From Bacillota bacterium (GTDB taxonomy: Bacteria > Bacillota > Clostridia > Peptostreptococcales > Anaerovoracaceae): a stretch of 42,867 bases of DNA. The notes beneath the pieces are model-generated. The model was not told where the DNA came from and did not search any database. It saw only the letters and a program-made list of their open reading frames with translations. Shown here one piece after another: positions 40,386-42,867 of the stretch (the first letter of the stretch is position 1; each line of letters starts with the position of its first letter). Where the stretch lies: assembly GCA_017459895.1 (NCBI GenBank), contig JAFUCA010000028.1, positions 1 to 42,867 of the forward strand, in the 5' to 3' direction. Position numbers and translations under genes: made by a program.

Positions 40386-41444
40386 TTATTTTGCCTCCTT
40401 GTCATTTATCTTCTGGTCGCCGGTTGACCACACATGTTTTTCTTTTGCGTTTGCTGGCTTGTTCTGTGCCATCACTCCCGCAAGAGCATGGGCAACATAC
40501 GGCTCTTCCAGATAGCTGATCTCGTCCTTAGTCATCTCCAGCTCTACAGCTTTTGTTGCCCCTTCGATATGATGAAACTTCGTTGCTCCGACCACTGGCG
40601 AAGTAACCTTTGTCAGCAGCCACGCCAGTGATATCTCTGTCATACTCACGCCGTGCTTTTCGGCAAGCTCTGCCACACGGGCGATGATGACATTGTCCTG
40701 GGCATCTGTCGCGTCATATTTGAACCTTGCGTAGCTGTCCTCCTCGGCACGCTTCGTGCCCCCTTCTCCCGGAAGTCTGGAAAGTCGTCCGCTTACGAGA
40801 GCGCTGTACGGAGTCAGTGCGATATTTTCTTCCTCACAGTACGGCACCATTTCCCGCTCTTCCTCGCGGAATATCAGGTTGTAATGTCCCTGGATGGATA
40901 CGATTTTTGCAAAGTCCTCGCGCTCGGCAATCGCATTCGCCTTGGCGATCTGCCAGGCAAAACAGTTGGAGATACCGATGTATCTCGCCTTGCCTGCCTT
41001 CACAATCCGGTTCAATCCGTCCATGATATCCTCAAGGGGCGTCTGCCAGTCCCACATGTGATAGATATACAGATCTACATAATCCATGCCGAGATTCTGA
41101 AGACTCGTATTGATCATGTTTTCAATATGCTGCTGCCCGCTGATGCCTTTTTCAATCTCTTCCGGCGTTCTTGGAAGAAACTTTGTAGCAACAACCACCT
41201 CGTCCCGTTTTGCGAAATCACGGAGCGCACGTCCGACATATTGTTCACTCGTACCGCTCTGATAAGCAATGGCAGTGTCATAAAAATTGACGCCCAGTTC
41301 CAGACCTCTCTTTATGATCTCTCTGGAATGTTCTTCATCAATCGTCCAGCTATGCTGTCCTCTTGTGGAATCTCCAAACCCCATACATCCCATACAAATA
41401 CGGGATACATTAAGGTCTGAATTTCCAAGTTTTGTGTACTTCAT
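40386..41444 (-). CDS. Aldo/keto reductase (YhhX/IolS-like group)
   Basis: 352 aa AKR: FYDTAIAYQSGTSEQYVGRA (Asp, Tyr), VVVATKF (Lys), DLYIYHMWDWQTP (His), and PVVGATKFHHIEGATKAVEL at the NADP end. Follows TetR and is overlapped at its stop by the ribosome site of the CMD-cupin gene, so TetR, AKR and CMD-cupin form a unit. Confidence 0.93.
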   Translation of the reverse strand: MKYTKLGNSDLNVSRICMGCMGFGDSTRGQHSWTIDEEHSREIIKRGLELGVNFYDTAIAYQSGTSEQYVGRALRDFAKRDEVVVATKFLPRTPEEIEKGISGQQHIENMINTSLQNLGMDYVDLYIYHMWDWQTPLEDIMDGLNRIVKAGKARYIGISNCFAWQIAKANAIAEREDFAKIVSIQGHYNLIFREEEREMVPYCEEENIALTPYSALVSGRLSRLPGEGGTKRAEEDSYARFKYDATDAQDNVIIARVAELAEKHGVSMTEISLAWLLTKVTSPVVGATKFHHIEGATKAVELEMTKDEISYLEEPYVAHALAGVMAQNKPANAKEKHVWSTGDQKINDKEAK

Positions 41445-41543
41445 CGCTTGTGCCCTCCCTTATGCTTGCAGCAGTGCTGCTGCGTTGTCCTTGTATATTT
41501 TTTCCTGGATGCCGTTATAATTGCGGTTGGTATCAAAGTATTA

Positions 41544-42167
41544 TTATTTCCCCAGCAGCCTGATCAGGCATGCATAGGTGATTTCCTGTATCGACTGATA
41601 GACGTAATCCACATTCGCCTGCTTCATTGCTTCCCTCTGTTTGTCTGTAACCGCAGTATAGGGATAGATCCCAAACATGAACGGGAAGAAGATATATATA
41701 AAGATCTGAATTTCCTCCATTGTCATTTCAGGGCAGAACTTTTCAAGCAGCCTGCATATATTTCTCATGGATTCCCCATAGGCTCTCTTAAACGATACGA
41801 GAAGTTCCGGCCTGCTGTTTGCCTCCATGTCATAATTGTTCATGGCGAGCAGTTTCAAAAGCTGCGCCCTCTTAGCAAGGGACCCGGCTATTTTTGACGC
41901 AAGTTCATCCTTGCTTAAGTCTTCATAACCCTCCATTATTGCGATAAGCGCCTCGTTCCAACGGTCATACTCCCGTTCAAAAAGCGCAAGAAATATCTCT
42001 TCCTTCGTCTGGAAATAGTTGTAGATGGATGTTCTGGTAAAGGACGTCACTGCTCCGATCTCTTTTATCGTGATATCCTTAAAGCTCATTGTCTGATAAA
42101 GCTGTTCACAGGCATTTACGATCTCTTCTTTCCTGGCAGCTGTTCGTTCCGGTGATCCCTTCGGCAT
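41544..42167 (-). CDS. TetR-family transcriptional regulator
   Basis: 207 aa. N-terminal helix-turn-helix KEEIVNACEQLYQTMSFKDI, TIKEIGAVTSFTRTSIYNYF, followed by an alpha-helical effector domain. It lies upstream of AKR and CMD-cupin, with two operators in its own promoter. Ligand unknown. Confidence 0.93.
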   Translation of the reverse strand: MPKGSPERTAARKEEIVNACEQLYQTMSFKDITIKEIGAVTSFTRTSIYNYFQTKEEIFLALFEREYDRWNEALIAIMEGYEDLSKDELASKIAGSLAKRAQLLKLLAMNNYDMEANSRPELLVSFKRAYGESMRNICRLLEKFCPEMTMEEIQIFIYIFFPFMFGIYPYTAVTDKQREAMKQANVDYVYQSIQEITYACLIRLLGK

Positions 42168-42202
42168 GACATTGTCTCCATTTCATTGAGCGCTCGTTTG
42201 TA

Positions 42203-42255
42203 TTCTGACTCTGCGTCAGAACATATTATAGTTCCATTCTGACATCGTGTCAATA
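42203..42255 (-). promoter_or_regulatory. TetR-gene promoter with two operators
   Basis: Minus strand TTGACA (42253-42248), 17-bp spacer, TATAAT (42230-42225): a near-consensus promoter. Operator 1 is the perfect inverted repeat TTCTGAC-N5-GTCAGAA (42203-42221) over the start site; operator 2 is TTCTGAC-N5-GTCAATA (42237-42255) over the -35. Strong evidence for autorepression. Confidence 0.88.
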
Positions 42256-42339
42256 TATTTGGTTTCCTGAAAATATGAAAAGGCCTGTGAGACATCCATG
42301 TAAAAGGCCGGAGGTGCCTGGGGGCATGGGCGTATTGAC

Positions 42340-42560
42340 GCGTTTCTCACAAATAGCCGAATTTGCTCAGATATGAGACTTTCTTCCCACAACTGAGTAA
42401 ATTGTGCATTTCATGAAACCGCGAATGGCCTGCGGATTGAGTTCGGACCAGTATTTTCTCACGAAATTGCGATATCCTTCAAAAATGGGGTACACTTCAC
42501 CTGAATCGTCTCACAAACAGTCGATTCTGCTCAATCATGAAACTTTCTTCCCATTTTCAA
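42340..42560. repeat. T repeat copy B
   Basis: Same layout as copy A: TTTCTCACAAATAGCC, GCTCAGATATGAGAC, TTCTTCCCACAACTGAG, TTTCATGAAAC; then TCGTCTCACAAACAGTC, GCTCAATCATGAAAC, TTCTTCCCATTTT. The two modules are 164 bp apart. It lies in the 700-bp gap right of TetR, which holds no gene before 42864. Confidence 0.82.
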
Positions 42561-42660
42561 AGTAACCACCGTATTTTGCGGGAACATAAACGGATCGCGG
42601 AGAATGCTCTTAAAAAATCTATCCCGGCAGATCGTGGTACCGGATGCCAAATTCCCTGAC

Positions 42661-42699
42661 AAAGAAAAGAAACGCATCACCACATCTGTGATACGTTTC
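42661..42699 (-). terminator. Minus-strand terminator-like hairpin near the right edge
   Basis: GAAACGCATCAC (42669-42680) and GTGATACGTTTC (42688-42699), one mismatch, 7-nt loop; on the minus strand followed by TTTTCTTT. It has no minus-strand gene to its right inside the window. Confidence 0.55.
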
Positions 42700-42798
42700 G
42701 TGTCATGCATCTTATATTCGGTTTACATAGTGTCTGCTTTTAACAGAACAATATCGGCTTGAACCGTTGAAATTATCGCATTTACGGGCATTCTGTGG

Positions 42799-42863
42799 TA
42801 TACTGTAAGTGCAAGGAAAACTGTCAAAACCACCCATAAACCTTGCACTTCAAGGAGTGCCCA
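42799..42863 (+). promoter_or_regulatory. Promoter and structured leader of a gene starting at the right edge
   Basis: Extended -10 (TGG then TATACT, 42799-42804), then a perfect 10-bp inverted repeat AAGTGCAAGG (42807-42816) and CCTTGCACTT (42841-42850), AAGGAG (42852-42857). The stem ends just before the ribosome site. Confidence 0.55.
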
Positions 42864-42867
42864 ATGT
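42864..42867 (+). CDS. Start codon of a gene cut by the right edge
   Basis: Only ATG plus one base is present, supported by AAGGAG 6 nt upstream. Nothing can be said about the product; the structured leader would suit a transposase, but this is a guess. Confidence 0.4.

Overview
The window is about 43 kb of a moderately high-GC chromosome that looks like an anaerobic Bacillota of class Clostridia, probably a host-associated member. The support is AGGAGG-type ribosome sites, a Gram-positive pilin/adhesin with isopeptide domains, a GlnK/GlnL-type two-component system, a type II-like Wadjet operon, and many flavodoxin, rubredoxin and ferredoxin redox genes. Genus cannot be fixed from sequence alone. 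I recognised no rRNA, tRNA, CRISPR array or prophage; possible IS-like sequence is confined to the last 200 bases.

Layout. 1-3.4 kb: a secreted pilin-like adhesin, running off the left edge and interrupted by a frameshift. 3.6-4.2 kb: a small lipoprotein. 4.5-9.95 kb: an operon of amidohydrolase, sensor kinase, YcbB/GlnL-type regulator and an amino-acid:cation symporter, with a hairpin before the symporter. 10.5-11.5 kb: an orphan PD-(D/E)XK-like nuclease flanked by two copies of an intergenic repeat. 11.7-18.2 kb: jetABCD (Wadjet anti-plasmid defence). 18.3-30 kb: housekeeping and accessory genes (HAD phosphatase, metallophosphoesterase, ParB-like/BMP fusion, GNAT, MATE pump, MBL lipoprotein, small helical protein, DUF1810, EamA exporter, membrane-fused spermidine-synthase-like protein). 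30-42.2 kb: a redox island with MBL-rubredoxin, flavodoxins, aldo/keto reductases, PPOX/Nim-like flavoproteins, an SDR and a CMD-cupin, run by LysR, MerR and TetR regulators whose binding sites are visible. Three flavodoxin-type genes there are in different states of decay.

The most unusual signal is not a gene. The word CAAAGGCTGG occurs 22 times exactly (chance expectation about 0.1), on both strands, between genes and inside genes in all reading frames, like the DNA uptake sequences of Neisseria or Haemophilus. The same word is the core of a roughly 230-bp intergenic element present six times plus a partial copy. Three sequence-unrelated intergenic repeat families (R, T and C) share one architecture, two hairpin modules about 160-180 bp apart; a fourth (P) is a mirrored cluster. 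In addition, jetA, the HAD gene and the MATE gene have TTGCC(A/C)-N17-TATAAT-like promoters placed so that transcription should start at or within about 2 nt of the ATG, suggesting leaderless mRNAs.
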